64,000 nt of DNA from Glandiceps talaboti (GCF_964340395.1 NC_135566.1:17644001-17708000), one strand, 5' to 3'; positions 37,931-51,600 are shown, counted from the stretch's first letter. Notes: generated by a model not told the origin, from the sequence alone. Numbers and translations: made by a program.

Positions 37931-40900
37931 GGCAAAGGTGACATTTTGTCGATTCTGTGATTCTCCACCTTAATAGTGGTGTGCTCATTTTTTTGCTTCT
38001 GATGCTATCACTTTGTTGTTAAATGGTAAAATGTATAATAAAAGTGAGGTTTTGAAGGGAAATTGGCTGACAAAACTTACCGTGTATTGTAGTGTGATTC
38101 TTCTGTTCTAACTAATCTACTAACTCTAGTAGGAAATATCTGTGGTGTCATACAAAATGGGTTGGGCTGTAAAAAAATAAAACCAAGGCATTCTTTACAA
38201 TCCCATTGTCATTTCAAGTTTCATTCATACACCTACTAGGAATCTTGCTACATGTATATATGTACATGTGAAGCTAGTAAGAATAATATAAACCTAAAAT
38301 GTTGCAAAAAAATGCAGTATTGAACTTCCATGTTCCAGCTAAAAAAATTTCTATTGGCTTCATGCACATAAAATGAGTTTCAAAATAGGTGCATTCTTCA
38401 CTATACATACAGACATTACACATCAATTGATCAAATCAATCAATCAATCAATCAATCAATCACTATATATCTGTAAATAAAATAGGATATGTCACATGCA
38501 TGTTGATAGACAATGTCTACACTTCTGTAGTGTTTTGCTAAGGATAGGAACCCTAGTAACAGAAAGTGTAAAATTTGTTAAAAATAGAATAGTTTTCCAT
38601 AATTGTAAAGCGCTTTGAGCACAGAGTGGGAAAGCACTATGAACAACTAACATTATTATTATAACACTGATAACCATCAATCAATCAATCAATTGATTCA
38701 TGTAACACTGTTAATACTTACAATTTCTACCATTTTAGGAGGAGGGGGAGCTGGAGGAGGTGGTTTAGGTGCTACTGGTGCTGGTTCAGAGACTGGTAGC
38801 TGTTGGTGGCGCTGTTTATCAGTTGTCATATTGATGGCTGGAGTATGTTGTTGTAACTTGGTTGTCTGAGATATATTCCCTGATATATTGCTACCTCCAA
38901 CAAAACTCGGTCCTTTCTGTGCTTGTGCAAATCTAGCAGTCATAATGTGGTGACTCCCTGGTACATGGTGATGTGCTGGTGGCGGCGCAGGTGTAGGAAA
39001 ATGTGGTAGATTATGTCTACCAAAGTCTTGCGGGTGTGTAGGAGGTGGAGGGGGTGGGAGAGCGACTTTGTTGGGATTTTGCTGCCCATACAAATGACTG
39101 GTCATGTCAATTGGGTATCCTCTGGGTACATGGACAGGTTCTCTTAGGAGAGCAGTCAATGGATTGTTGATAGCTGCATGAAAACTACTGGGTATATTGG
39201 AATGTACTGATGAGGAACCAACATTTCCTGCAACGATGGCTGAAGACTGATGATGAGGTGGCTGGGACTGCAGTTGTGCCATTACCTGACTTATGGTCCT
39301 GTACATCACAACAAAAACACATTTGATCAGTACATATGAAATGGATAGCAAGTGTTTTCTATGAATTAAAGTAACAGAGGTAGTTAGCCTTCTTGCTATA
39401 CTTCAGCAGAGACAGTAGAGAAGACTTCACTGTCTATGACTTCAGTCACCTTGCAGTTTGAACAACTAAGATTAAAATTAAGCAGTGAAAAACAATTGCC
39501 TGGTAGAGTTATAGAAACAATGGTCCAAAACAAAAGAATCATCCAATGTAATCCTTATTCCATATATGACATACATGTATGTACGAGAGATTACTTGCAC
39601 TGGTGTATATGCCCATACTAGTAGTATTACTGCATATGTACCAGAGATTACTTGCACTGGTGTGTGTGCACATACTAGTGGTATTTCCACTGCAGTGCAA
39701 TACCGAAAATATTACTGCATACCTGCATGCAAATGATATACAAATGAGGATGTGGCCAGTTGCTACACACGAATTTGCACGATCGCACTATATGATTTTT
39801 ATGATTTTCATTGAAATTTGCCCTTTCAGATAAAACATTGATTCTGTAATAATAACAAAACCCATGCCATGTGAGTTCCAGTGTGGTGGGTACTCAGGGG
39901 TATTTATTTGCATTCATGCTTGCAGTGTTTTCTGCTGCATTTTCACATGAGACGCTCCTGAAAGTTCACACACAGAGAACACTGCAACCACTGCAAATAC
40001 CCAGAGTACACAAAATTTGCACTCACACGTCATAGGGTTCCCTCATATGATTCAATTGATAAGATAACACTATAAATGCGAGAACCTGGGAATGAAACTC
40101 AGGCCTTTAATGGCCCTGTCAGAGTAGGATTAACATGTGGGTGCAAAAAAAAAGTTGCCTGGGAGAGCTACACAAAAACGTGGTCAAGAACAATAGAAAA
40201 TTTGTATGTAATCCATATGGCGCCACTCCCCTACAATGCCTGGCCTTTTCCTAGTGAATGGCTACTTTCATGGAGCTACTTTCAGAAACTAGGTACAAAT
40301 TTCCAGCTGTTAGATGATGTCAATAGTTTCACCATTGATTAGGAGCAACTGAGAGGTGAGCTGTATGATGTAAAGACAAAGAAATGAATTTCTAATGATG
40401 GACATAGGTATATCAAAGTGGGTTTGGATGTTGCAAATTCTAGGTTTACATGACGGTTTAGTCTGTATGCCAATGTGGTTTCTAACTAAACTACATCTGG
40501 TCAACAGTGTATAAGTAGCATCTTCAGCTGACAAATATACCATATTTGGACATTACACATAACTGCCCCAATAAACACTTTATGAGGGACTGTGTTATTG
40601 GTTAGAATTTTGTGATTGATTAACACAGACATGATGTTGACTGTGGGTGGCTGTGGATGAATTTTAAATTGCATCCCATGCATCTCAGGACTTCTAGAGT
40701 AATGACTTTGACTATACTGTAAAGTGGAGGTGTAAATGGTAATGATACTGTATAGGAACTAGACTACATATGGCTATTCCAGCAAAAGGCCAAGAATTGC
40801 AGCAAAGTGGTGAGAGCCACATATGGGGTGGTACCAATGGCAGTTCTGGTTGGGGTGTGTGGCCAGTGCTGGAAACCCCAGCCTCCCATTTAGACCCACT

Positions 40901-42462
40901 TTGACTAAAAATCAATACCAAGTTTAGACAAAATACATTTTCCTTAGGAGGCAACATTTTGGGACAATTAATGGCAATTATGATTTGGTAAAGGACAATG
41001 GCCCACATCTTAGACCAAGCAAAATAAAAAATAATGGAAAGTGGACCCCATTTTCGACTCTTCAGCTAGGAAAAAACAGACCCCATTTTAGGCCAAAGGG
41101 CTAGAAAACGCACCCCAAAGTATACATATATGTATACTCACATAAGGGGAGTAGCCCCCCCCCCCCCCCCCCCCTGGGTGAGATCAAAAGTCCCCACATG
41201 ACTGAATTCTAGGCTAAATAAAACAATCTATTTCTATAAACAGTATAAAAAAGGTCAAACATGAAATGTACTGTACATGTATCACTAAAAACAATCATTG
41301 AGTGAAGGCTAAATTAGGTAATGATCAATTGTTAATTTGTAAAGAAAAATGTGGTAAATACACTTCAAGGTCATCAGATTTATACTTGACCTTGAAATAT
41401 GCATAACAATTAAGACTAGCAATGCATGTACAGTTAGTTTCAGAACATGAACAATACATAATACAGCACCACTGTTTTGAGAAAACCAACACAGTAACAT
41501 TTAGAAGGTTTTGTTGTATTGGGAGGCAAATTTGAAGGTGTTGAAATAAAGAATAAATACTGGAAAAAATTATCTGATTATTGAATTCAACACAATGTAG
41601 AATTTTACATTTACCTGTTAGAACATCTGTCATTGCGCAAACGTAAATTCAATTATTTGGTTATAGAAAAATGAGAATGAGCTGGAGAAATTGGTGTTTT
41701 TCCTTGGCTAAATCGTTCAAGCAATGGAAATACCCGTCTCCCACACAATACATGCCTAAAAATAAAATATTTACTGCATTTTAAATCTTAATGGCGTAAA
41801 TCTGCGTGGGTGGACGGGCAGACATGTTTTTTCCTTTCTTCATCTGAGACAGAACATGTCCAAACATTTCACAATGTTAGGTTGTCAACAAATCAACGTG
41901 TATATTATTTGCGTGCGACCTTATTTCAAATTAGTAAACGCATCATTCGGATGGGTAATTTAGTTGTTCTCGTTGCACGTATACAAAACAATAGCGGTGA
42001 CTACTGACAGTGGAGCGTGCAACCCGGAACCATAGGTTTTCCGAGAAAACTAGCTATTAAAAGTCTTATCGATATTTCCCGGCGAAATGACAAGACAGCA
42101 ATTATTAAAGAGAGGGCACGATCTCTCAGATCTGTAATAATCAGAGTTGCCGCTTGACAATTGAAAAAGGTAAGCGAAATGAACAATTCTGGAAATTGGA
42201 AGCCATGCAACAACAACAGTCAACAAGCCCCTATGGCCTAAACAATGCGCCGTATTTTTCGATCGAAACTGACAACAACGCGCACATGCCAATACATGTA
42301 AACATATGATGCGTGCCTCTGCTAGGAAAGTTGAAGGGTTAAATATTTGGCAATACCCTTGGGTAGCATGCCAGCAGTTGCATACATTTGAACCACTTAC
42401 TGTTTTGTCGGCATTGACGGCTGTCTTTCCTGATCGGTATGATTCTCCAAACGCTCCGCCAT
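33678..42462 (-). CDS. DNTTIP1: DNTTIP1 (TdIF1), MiDAC deacetylase complex subunit
   Basis: Eleven exons with consistent GT-AG sites and phases: 42462-42401, 39298-38722, 38166-38081, 37545-37440, 37031-36933, 36283-36197, 35861-35814, 35017-34890, 34556-34496, 34200-34076 and 33792-33678, encoding about 497 residues. Recognition rests on the conserved dimerisation region (SLDLLRAVLQTSINKDIKKV, residues about 250-310), an AT-hook-like RKGRPP (356-361), the block GPKWDPVRVNEETLFVMGAR, then ALGLGATRGRLYYKHPELFK and the C-terminal ATGGKA...DILDLAETDEYK. In vertebrates the protein scaffolds HDAC1/2 with MIDEAS in the mitotic deacetylase complex; its C-terminal winged-helix-like region binds DNA. 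Vertebrate forms have about 330 residues. The difference is a Pro/His/Gln-rich exon (residues 22-213) with PPPPPP and PPPPAPPPP runs. It lies head-to-head with STK36. Confidence 0.92.
33940..34046. repeat. (TC)n(AC)n microsatellite in DNTTIP1 intron 10
   Basis: CTGTCT, TC and AC runs end about 30 bp before the donor of the penultimate exon as read on the minus strand. Confidence 0.95.
34590..34655. repeat. (ATTG)n microsatellite
   Basis: ATTG/ACTG repeats in DNTTIP1 intron 8. Confidence 0.93.
36719..36829. repeat. Short inverted repeat
   Basis: CCTACCTGTAGACTTGAACCA at 36719 onward is mirrored by TGGTTTAAGTCTACAGGTAGG ending at about 36829, with one mismatch. It lies in DNTTIP1 intron 5 and is probably a degraded MITE. 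Confidence 0.7.
37886..37930. repeat. (AAT)n(ATT)n microsatellite
   Basis: Preceded by GCACTTTACAAGTGCTATAATAATAAT, which resembles the 3' end of the local SINE-like family, so this may be its tail. Confidence 0.85.
38526..38670. mobile_element. Fragments of two repeat families
   Basis: 38526-38570 (TGTTTTGCTAAGGATAGGAACCC) matches the left end of the 54949-55119 family. 38600-38662 (ATTGTAAAGCGCTTTGAGCAC...CATTATTATTAT) matches the 3' end of the SINE-like family. Confidence 0.7.
39299..42400. other. DNTTIP1 intron 1
   Basis: A 3.1-kb intron. It contains a tandem duplication at 39579-39694 (unit about 57 bp). A pair of similar blocks lies near 39485 and 40150 (TTGCCTGGxAGAG). 40820-41175 has runs such as GTGGACCCCATTTTCGACTC and CAGACCCCATTTTAGGCC ending in a C-run, typical of an old DNA-repeat family. 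No coding sequence was found. Confidence 0.6.
39579..39694. repeat. Tandem duplication, about 57-bp unit
   Basis: Two copies share AGAGATTACTTGCACTGGTG and CATACTAGT.GTATT. Confidence 0.88.
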
Positions 42463-43343
42463 CTTTCTAACAAAACTTACCCCTTTGACCTTGGTGACGT
42501 CACATCTCAGAATAGCTATTAAAAAAAATACACCAATGAAGTAAAAAACATCAAGGTATAAATGAATGTTTTAACCTTATTTTTTCTGGAAGGTAAAAGG
42601 GTGAATAAAATAGGCGATATTTACAAAAAGTATTATATTTCAATGTCAAAGGGCAAAACTTCACGCATGCTCTGTAGAGGGCGCAGATATTCGAAGATTG
42701 AAAACATAATGAACATCGAGAATGTGTTATGACCTGCCCAGAGGTGATCTTTTTTCGAAAATAAAGCCTTTGGAGGTAATGATCCCATCTCCAGCTCAAT
42801 ACTTACGTGACAGGAGTAAATAAGAGCATATGATCGCCAGGAATTTCGTGTAATTGCAGAAAAATTACTCTACACTGGCAGGTAAGTTGAGATTGTGAGC
42901 TGAGTGACTGAAAATATACGTTCCACAATTTCCACTGCAAGTCATGTTAGTCCCAGCATATGGTTGCAGAGAGATATCCGTGGATTTTCTGTCATTGCCT
43001 TATCCTTTCAATTACTAGCAGACGAATGACGTTTCATAGATGCGTCCTATTTTGTACAATCTGGGGTGCAAACTGTGTTTTAAACACAGTACCAGGTATA
43101 TGCACCTGTCAAATTAATTTCCGGTGGCCAACAATCTTAGATTGATTGTACAACTGAAAAAAATGCCCTTAGAAATCATGTGAATATTCGCGATGGGCAA
43201 ATAATTTTTTTATTGCATTCTGAATCAGCAGGTTTAGTTATCTATTGTGTAGTTTGTGATACATTTATACATAAATAATGAACTTGCATGTATATATTTC
43301 CTTGACATGTTTATCAAATTATGTATATAATAATTAGATTTTA

Positions 43344-43500
43344 TTCCCCAATAATGTTTTGTCTTTGTTCAGCCAAGGAAAATATGAGGGATCTAACGGG
43401 CCCTAGTCTAGCAACTCGTAGTGAGTATTTTCTAGCTGAATGAAGAAATATATTGGAGAATAGCATAATTATACCAGCACCAGTAATATCAAAGAAAGAT
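43344..43500. mobile_element. Palindromic MITE (TTATTCCCCAATA family), copy A
   Basis: Begins TTATTCCCCAATAATG, passes through CAGCCAAGGAAAATATGAG and a central GTCTAGCAACTCGTAG, and returns as GTATTTTCTAGCTGAATGAAG and ATATTGGAGAATA. The two halves are imperfect reverse complements. Confidence 0.7.
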
Positions 43501-43658
43501 TGGGGAAAGTAAATGGCAATTTTGAACGTTTTGACTCATATTTCAAAAACAGCAGAACTAGTAACGTAGATGCATGTTGTCGTGACGTAAAATGACCAGA
43601 GTATATATTCCATATTTTGTGTTCAACTTGGCTGGTGCGTGGTATAATAACTTAAAGA

Positions 43659-43830
43659 TATTATTCCCCAATATTTGTCTATGTTCAGCCAAGGAAAATA
43701 TTAGTAACCTAACGCCTAACAGGCTCTTGTCACAGTGAGTCACTAGACTCATAGTGACAAGCCCCCTTAGGTCACAAGTATTTTCCAACTGAATAAAGAA
43801 AATATTGGAGAACAATACAATTATACCTCC
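43659..43830. mobile_element. Palindromic MITE, copy B
   Basis: TTATTCCCCAATATTTGTCTATG...AGCCAAGGAAAATATTAG to ACAAGTATTTTCCAACTGAATAAAG...ATATTGGAGAACAA. The centre has GTCACAGTGAGTCACTAGACTCATAGTGACAAG, itself palindromic. Confidence 0.75.
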
Positions 43831-44241
43831 TCAAGTATTTTTTACAAAAAAATCAGGAAAATAATGCCTATTTCACACACCACACAACCTGTGACATAGA
43901 TATGGGTTGTCATGACATAGAATGACCAGGTATATTGATCCATATTTTCTGTTCAAAGACAATAACTTGGCTTGAGTATTGTATATTAAATCATGTCATT
44001 GAATTGTTTATATTTATATTATATCCTAACACCAGGTTTGACTTCAGTTGATTACATTTAGCAAGTACATGTACAGTCGAATAATGTGAATGCCTTTTAA
44101 ATTTGTAGCAAAACTTACACCTAAAAATTTACAAACTACATAGCTTCTATCCCTTTAACTGTATAATAATAATAATAATATTGTTATACAACATGTGCTG
44201 ATACAATGTAGATATCACTAAATAAGCTAGGTAATATGTTG

Positions 44242-44315
44242 TGTGTGTCTGTCTGTCTGTCTCTCTGTCTCTCTGTCTCTCTGTCGCTCTGTCTCTCTGT
44301 CTCTGTCTTTCTGTC
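44242..44315. repeat. (CTGT)n/(CTCTGT)n array
   Basis: Degenerate CTGT and CTCTCTGT repeats about 200 bp before the STK36 start codon. Confidence 0.93.
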
Positions 44316-44512
44316 ATGTGTGTTGAACAAAAAGAACATTCAATATAACACGTAATAGTATAATAATATGAATGCTGATCCTTGTAAATGTTATCACACA
44401 ATGAATTTTTAGAATTCACCTAGCAATTACACAGTTGTATTTATAATGTAATGTATCATTTGTCTAGGTATGCACTGATTTATAACGTAGCAGTGACAGA
44501 ATATACCCAAAT

Positions 44513-47500
44513 ATGGATAACTATCATGTGTTAGAGTTGATTGGAGAAGGCTCCTTTGGAAGAGTGTACAAAGGTAGACGCAAGTACAGCAGCCAGGTAC
44601 AGTTTACTTACTGCAATAATAGTTCATATACATAGCGAATCTGAAGCAAGACTCGGCAGAGTGTAGTTTTACAGATCTACCACACTGAGGTCTTCCAAAG
44701 ATTTTGCAAGAGGGTTGGAAGTCCGCAATTTCTGGTTAAATGCCAGAGAAGGGAGTGCATTCCTGTCTGAAAGAGGAGTTTTTGATGTTCAGTTAAAACA
44801 TTATAATTGCAGGAGTTGGCTGACTGCTTGGATACACTTAAAATGCCTTCATTTCAAGAAAAAAGCTCAGACATTTACAAGAAGGCTCACAACATTTGTT
44901 AACTTCAGAGACAACACTACAGTGACAGTAATTACCAAATATAAGCAAGGGAATTAGGACCATCATCACAAGGTTTTAGGCTCCCAATTTAAAGTTAATG
45001 TTTCTACAAGGCCAAAAAAAAGAAAGAATTGTGTCTGGTCAGCGCACACAAAAATAACCCGCCGTACTTCAGTGAAGACAACTGCAGAGCCAGTCATGAA
45101 CAAGTAAATGACATTGCCCCACATACATACTTGCTCTAAAGTACTAATTTAAAATAAAAAGAGCAGTAACTGTCGTAAATAGTAGATTGAGTGACAAGTT
45201 TGTTGAGAATAAAAATAAATCGCGTCATCGCAACATTGTAGACAGAATGACCTGACCAGAAACAATTCTTTTTTATTTGGCCCAAATTTAATTCTTTTAA
45301 ATCCTTTATTTTATTTTCATACTACTGCTCTTTGGAAAACACAAGTACTAAATTTTTTGTGATCCCAGCTTCTATATCTGGCATAAGTCATTTGAGATTT
45401 TCATGTTTGTTGTATCATCCCAAGTTCTTGCCAATTTTGGTGTTTGAGTTTTGAGTTTTTTCTGTCTCTAACAGGTTGTAGCTTTGAAGTTCATCCCAAA
45501 AGTTGGCCGTACAGACAAAGAACTTCAGAGTCTAAGAAGAGAAATAGATATAATGAGAGGTTTACATCATGACAACATCATTAAAATGTTGGACACCTTT
45601 GAAACTGACAAAGAGGTGAGTATCAATATGTTGACCAAACTTGATATTGTCTCTCCTTTACTGAAATGGAAGAAAAATACTATTATGGAAATCAAGCTAT
45701 CGGCATATTAATTAAGATTGACACACACTGAAACTATTGTTTCATGTTGATATAAGATATGGATGTAATTGCACACAGTGGGGTGGTATCTCTGAAAGCA
45801 ATATATCTCAATATATTCATTCATATATCTCATTCAGTGTTGTGATATCCATACGACTAAGACTATCACCCACTTGTGTAATGTACTACAAGTAACTACA
45901 CTAGTTTTAGATTGTGTTTACCTTAGTTTGCTGAGAGCTTGCTTTCTGTAGTGGTATGATTTTGAAAGAATGTTATATTGCCTCTATAGGAATATAATTT
46001 GTTGATCATACCGCCACCTAGTGGTCAAGTGTAAATATAATTATGGAATTTGTCGTTCTTATGAGGATTCACTAAGAGAGATCAAAGGTTAAAAATAACT
46101 GAAATGCTGTTTACTAAAATTGAACTGCTTGTTTGTAATTCTAGAATAACCTGTGTAATTCTAGAATATTATTACAAAGTGCTTTCCTTACATTTTACTA
46201 AATTGCAAGTTTTATAAAACTCCATATTTAAAATGATTGCTTGTGAGGTTGGGGTGAATTGTGTATCTTGCATAATGTTTGTTTGTTATTATTTCTTTAC
46301 TCTTGTTTTCATTCTGCAGGTCGTAGCTGTAACTGACTATGCAGAAGGTGAACTCTTTCAGATATTGGAAGATGATGGTAGCCTCTCAGAAGATAAGGTA
46401 TGGTTTCAGATTAAAGTGGTCATATGAATGAGGATTACGTATTTATTTTGGAGATTTTTTATTTATAAAAACAGTTTTTTTCAGGGCTTCCTACTTGAAA
46501 AATCAATGTCACATAATATATGTCAAGTCTTTGTTTGTAGTTCAATGAATTACAAAAGCATAATAACTGTAAAATGTTTGATATTGTACATACAATAACA
46601 AATCATTTTTGCACATTTGTTTAGCTTTTTGCAATGTATTAAAGGGACAAACACAGACCTAGACAATGTTGTTTCACATTGATTTTTCAAGTAGGAATCA
46701 TGATAAAATTGTTTTATAAATTAAAAAATCCAAAATAAATACCCAATCCTCATCCATATGGCCACTTTAAAGAAATACCATAGCTGATTCTGTAGATATT
46801 AAATTAGATATCCACAGCTTGATGTGATACTTTATTAATATTGCTGAGTCAACAGAAACAGAATATGTATGTGAAGATGTAAGTATTATTTGTACAAACT
46901 GATCACCATAAGATAAAATGAGAAAAAAATTGATAATTTTTTTTTTCCTATTTATAGGTACAGAGTATTGCGTGTGACTTGGTATCGGCGTTGTTTTATC
47001 TACATTCACATAGAATTCTACACAGAGATATGAAACCACAGAATATCTTACTGGGCAAAGGAGGAGTGGTTAAGTTGTGTGACTTTGGCTTTGCTAGAGC
47101 TATGAGTATTAACACACTGGTACTAACATCCATCAAGGTACAGTATAATATGTTGACTAGGTTAGGTTAGTAAGAGAAGTCCGAATTTTACATTTCCAGA
47201 TCACGGTATGGACGATGGCTGTTCAGATGTAAATAGGTAGTGATAAAAGGAAAGAAATCTGTTTTGTATTTAAATGTAAGACATGTTGTATTGCTCAGCC
47301 GTCACTGGCTGCTCTGAAAGGGGTTGACTGATGTGTGAGGGGGCTAGTGTGCCCTCTAAGCCAATTTGATGCACCACTTACGTACACAATTTCTAGTGAC
47401 ACAACAAAACTTGGTGTTCCCCTATCTCTTCCTATGTGGTGACTCACAAGAAATCCCTGTTTTTCTCATTTTGACTCACAACACCAAAATTTGGCTATCA

Positions 47501-48616
47501 TTAGAGGGCACAGTGACACTGGAGCGTGCCCTGTCATGGCATACCTTATATTGTATGTAGAATGATGTATTAAAATCAGTAACTATGCAATGATGTGACT
47601 GAACCCCATAACATGCGAGTGCCAATGTGGCCTTCTTTTCATATTTGTATAAATGCTTATGGTGTTCTCTGTGTCCATATTTTCACAAGATAATTGCCTG
47701 TAAGACCAGCAAGAAATGTATTTAGTACAAGTGCAAATATCTTAGTCTTCCACAGGGTTCTGTTATTATTTCATATTTATGAAAAACAGCAAATTTCACT
47801 GTAAGTTAAACTGTGTGTTCTAACAGTAGGTGTCTAAGATATTCTTTTGTGGTATTTTTCAGGGTACACCACTCTATATGTCTCCAGAACTGGTAGAGGA
47901 AAAACCATATGATCATACAGCTGACTTATGGTCACTAGGATGTATACTGTATGAATTATTTGTTGGCACTCCACCATTCTACACTAATAGCATATTTCAA
48001 CTTGTTAGTCTTATTATCAAGGTAAGGCAAATTTCTACTTTCCAGTTACTAGTAATTATTTCCTCAAAATGCATTTGTTGCTGAGATACTCAAAATATAT
48101 TTTGACTTGAGACAATAGATAGTAGATAGTAGAATACCCAAGTCTCAAACTTTATTTTCAAAGGAATTTGATGTTTACCACCCCAAACCTCGGTAAGACA
48201 ACCTACAGCACACTACACAATGATTGCTTGTAAAAGAGAATGATATATTGTGAATAGTTACAAATTCAAAAAATTCTCTGGACATTTTCAACTGTAAGCG
48301 GGAGTCCATAATTATAAGCATTCACTGACATGTTGTGAATAGTTTAAATATGAATGCACAGTAACATATTACATGTGGAGAAGTCTTTAGATAGAACCAG
48401 ATCCACACACACTAAAAAAAGAAGCCCATGCACTGACCCAAAAGAGACAGCAGTTTGTATGAATTCAACTAGTTTAACTGCTAGACCGTCAGGCAATTCT
48501 ACTAACTTTTAAAAGTGACCACAGGATGTATAGTGCCAAAGGTGTTATTGGGGGGCTTGCTGCATTGTCGTTCACGGCTTTTGTTCAGAAACCTTCCACA
48601 TTCAGACCTGAACTCT

Positions 48617-48656
<40 letters not shown>

Positions 48657-51600
48657 GCTATTACTACTACTACAAGACTGTATTGCTGCATCAACCAGAG
48701 ACAGTTCAGTTGGACCAGTGGTACTGTCATCCTCGGCTTTGAATTTGTTCAGCAACCTTCTGAACACAGATCCCAGGTTTTGTTATAAGACTAGAATTTG
48801 ACATGGTCGTAAAACACAACTAACAATTTATGTACTATGCATTATATCTATAGGATCCTGTCAAGTGGCCTAAGAATATGAGTCCAGAGTTCAAAGATTT
48901 CTTACAAGGTCTCCTAACAAAGAATCCCAAGAAGAGATTATCATGGCCCCATCTTTTACATCATCCATTCGTATCTGATGGAGTCAATGGTAGGAAAAAA
49001 ATCAATTCTTAGTTTACGATAATGTTTTTCTCAATTTCAAATTCACTAACAAGCTAAAAACGAAGAAGGAATAACCCATAGAAATAACTGTCATACTTTT
49101 TGATATATTTTCATTGTAACTAAATCTGCATGATCAGTTCCAAGGAAACAGTAACTTTCATTTTTCTGTATCTTTGATACTGGTAATCCCCAGGGATATA
49201 TATTATGTATACTAAATGAATAAACTTCCGTTGTTCTCATTTTTTTCCTTTTTCCAATTATATTGCATATTTCTTTTCACACTCTGGCAGACTAAAATTC
49301 ACTTCCACTCTTTTTCCATCTGTTATTGAGACAAAAAATGTGTTCTTTTGTGATTTCAGCCAGGGAATCCATGGCTATCAATCTAACCAGTCCTTTAACT
49401 AAAGAACCTACAGCAGAGGTCATTGCAGCTAAAGAGAAGGTCATCCGAGAAAAATCCTCCAATCAACCACCGGGCACTACCATCATGAATAAAATTAAAG
49501 CCAGACAACAACAGAAAGTTAAACAGGACAAACAACAGGTGTGTTATGCACCATTACATTTATTTTGAAATTTGTACATCAAACTTTGTGAATTTTCATG
49601 AATAGGAAAGACCTACAAGTGTCAAAATTTTCTCCATAGAATGTGTTCACAAGAAGGCTTGGAGACTGCAACATTTGTTTTTGATCTACTTTCCTAGAAT
49701 TTTTTCACAGAGGGTTCAGTGCGCAGTACCACCAGTGACCTTCTGTAGTTGCTATAGAAACCAGGAAAAGAGAATCTAGGATTTGTTGGCTGTTTTGATG
49801 TTATATTAACACATAATGATTTTTTGCATGAGAGAAACATGAACATGTATGGTGTCACACAAATGGTTCATTTTTTTTACTTGAAAAAAAAAACATGGGT
49901 CAAATTTTCGATCTAAAAATTCCCTAAACAGTGGTCAGATGAAGAGAGTACAATGTCTCCAGTCCTGGAGTCAGTGGTAAAATTGCATTTCAAAAAAATT
50001 CAAACAAATCCCAACTGTCAAGTGTTTAGCACTACATTTTTAAGCTAGGTGATTTTTCCTGGGTATACCATTTGTAATACATTGAGGTTTCATGCTATAG
50101 TGCCCCCAATGGGTCAAAATTTCAAAGTGCTAACATCAAGTCTGAACTGTTTTATAACAGAAACAACCAGTAAAGCAAGAAGCATGGGCAAAAGAAGACA
50201 AGGGCAATGGCTGGGAAGACAAGTCACCTGATTCAGCACCAACACCTAGGAAAGACAGAATTGAAAAAGACTATGGTAAAGAGTTTCCTAGTGTGGAAGT
50301 AGAGAGCAGAAAAGTTGTGAAGAAACCAAGGAAAAGTATTGAACATGTCAAATTGGAAGATGAGGTATGGAAAAGGTTATACTGCCCTCTGTAGGCAGAC
50401 GTATATATGTTAAAGGTACCGGTAGTGTATGAATGGTGATGGCTTTACATGTGTTGCACACTTTGCATAGCTCAAAACAATAAAGTTAAATAGTAATGGA
50501 AAACAAAATGCCACGGAAACAAAGAAGTAAGGACATCATATTCTAAAATGTATTATTACACAAATCAATGTAAACATGAAAATATAGATCATCAATCGCG
50601 CCTGTTTCCACTGATGATAATGGCTATGGTTTACCCTTTGATTTCAACAGGAAGGAGATAGTGAGGATGAATGGGATCATCTGTGTGAGGTCACTGACCC
50701 TGCTGCAGCAGAACCACAGGCAATGCAGCAGTTACTACAAGACACACAGTTTCTTACTAAGCTAGCTGCTAGGTTAAAGTCTGCTTCAAGTCAAGTCTTA
50801 GAAGGCATGTTAGAGGGTGCTTCCAGACTTCGTGGAGGATTGAGGATCGTTACTAATATACTGACATGTAGAAGGTATGTACCATAGGTATGCTTACATT
50901 TGAAGGAGTGCTTTAATGATAGTGAACTCTTTCTCGTTCCAATATTCATCATGACATGCCATGCACCATTCTGTAATCTATATAGTGTGTGTGTGTGTGT
51001 GTGTGTGTGTAGGGGGGGGGTTGGGGGTGGGGGGTGGACATACATCTTTTTGTATATATGTGTATGTATGTATGTTTGTGTGTATATGTCTGTCTTTGTA
51101 CATGTATGTATGTATGTGTGTATGTATGTATGTATGTATGTATGTATGTATGTATGTATGTATGTATGTATGTACGTACGTACGTATATATAGGTACAAA
51201 ATATGTATATGTATGTATGTAATATTGTATGTATGTATGTGTGTGTGTATGTATATACGTACGTACGTATGTATGTATGTATGCATGTATGTATGTATGT
51301 ATGTATGTATGTATGTATGTACGCATGTGTGTATGTGTGTATGTGTGCATATGTGTCCATGTATGTGTTTGCATCAAGTATTATAGTAGTTTTTGTCCAT
51401 CACACATCAGTTATTCAACTTATTGAACTGATTCAGAAATTATGTATCTTTCCATCGACAAGATATATAAAATTTCCAATATGTTGTTTAATCTGATTGT
51501 AGCCCACCCCAGCTATTAGCAGAATTCAACAGTACAGTCAACATACCTGCATTACCACTACAGCTTCTTGAACAGCTTCAAGACAAAACCAACGTCAAAA

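Larger units (their letters stand above)
42463..44512. promoter_or_regulatory. Divergent intergenic region between DNTTIP1 and STK36
   Basis: The two start codons face away from each other with 2.05 kb between them. The interval includes at least two palindromic MITE copies and a CTGT/CTCT array at about 44242-44315, so a compact shared promoter is not evident. The sequence near 42440-42500 around the DNTTIP1 start (TTTGACCTTGGTGACGTCAC) contains a TGACGTCA site, a perfect CRE/ATF palindrome, at about 42492-42499. Confidence 0.5.

Noticed and set aside
48515-48801. Polyleucine, polytyrosine and polyserine frames
   Set aside because: Translations of an (ACT)n array within an STK36 intron.
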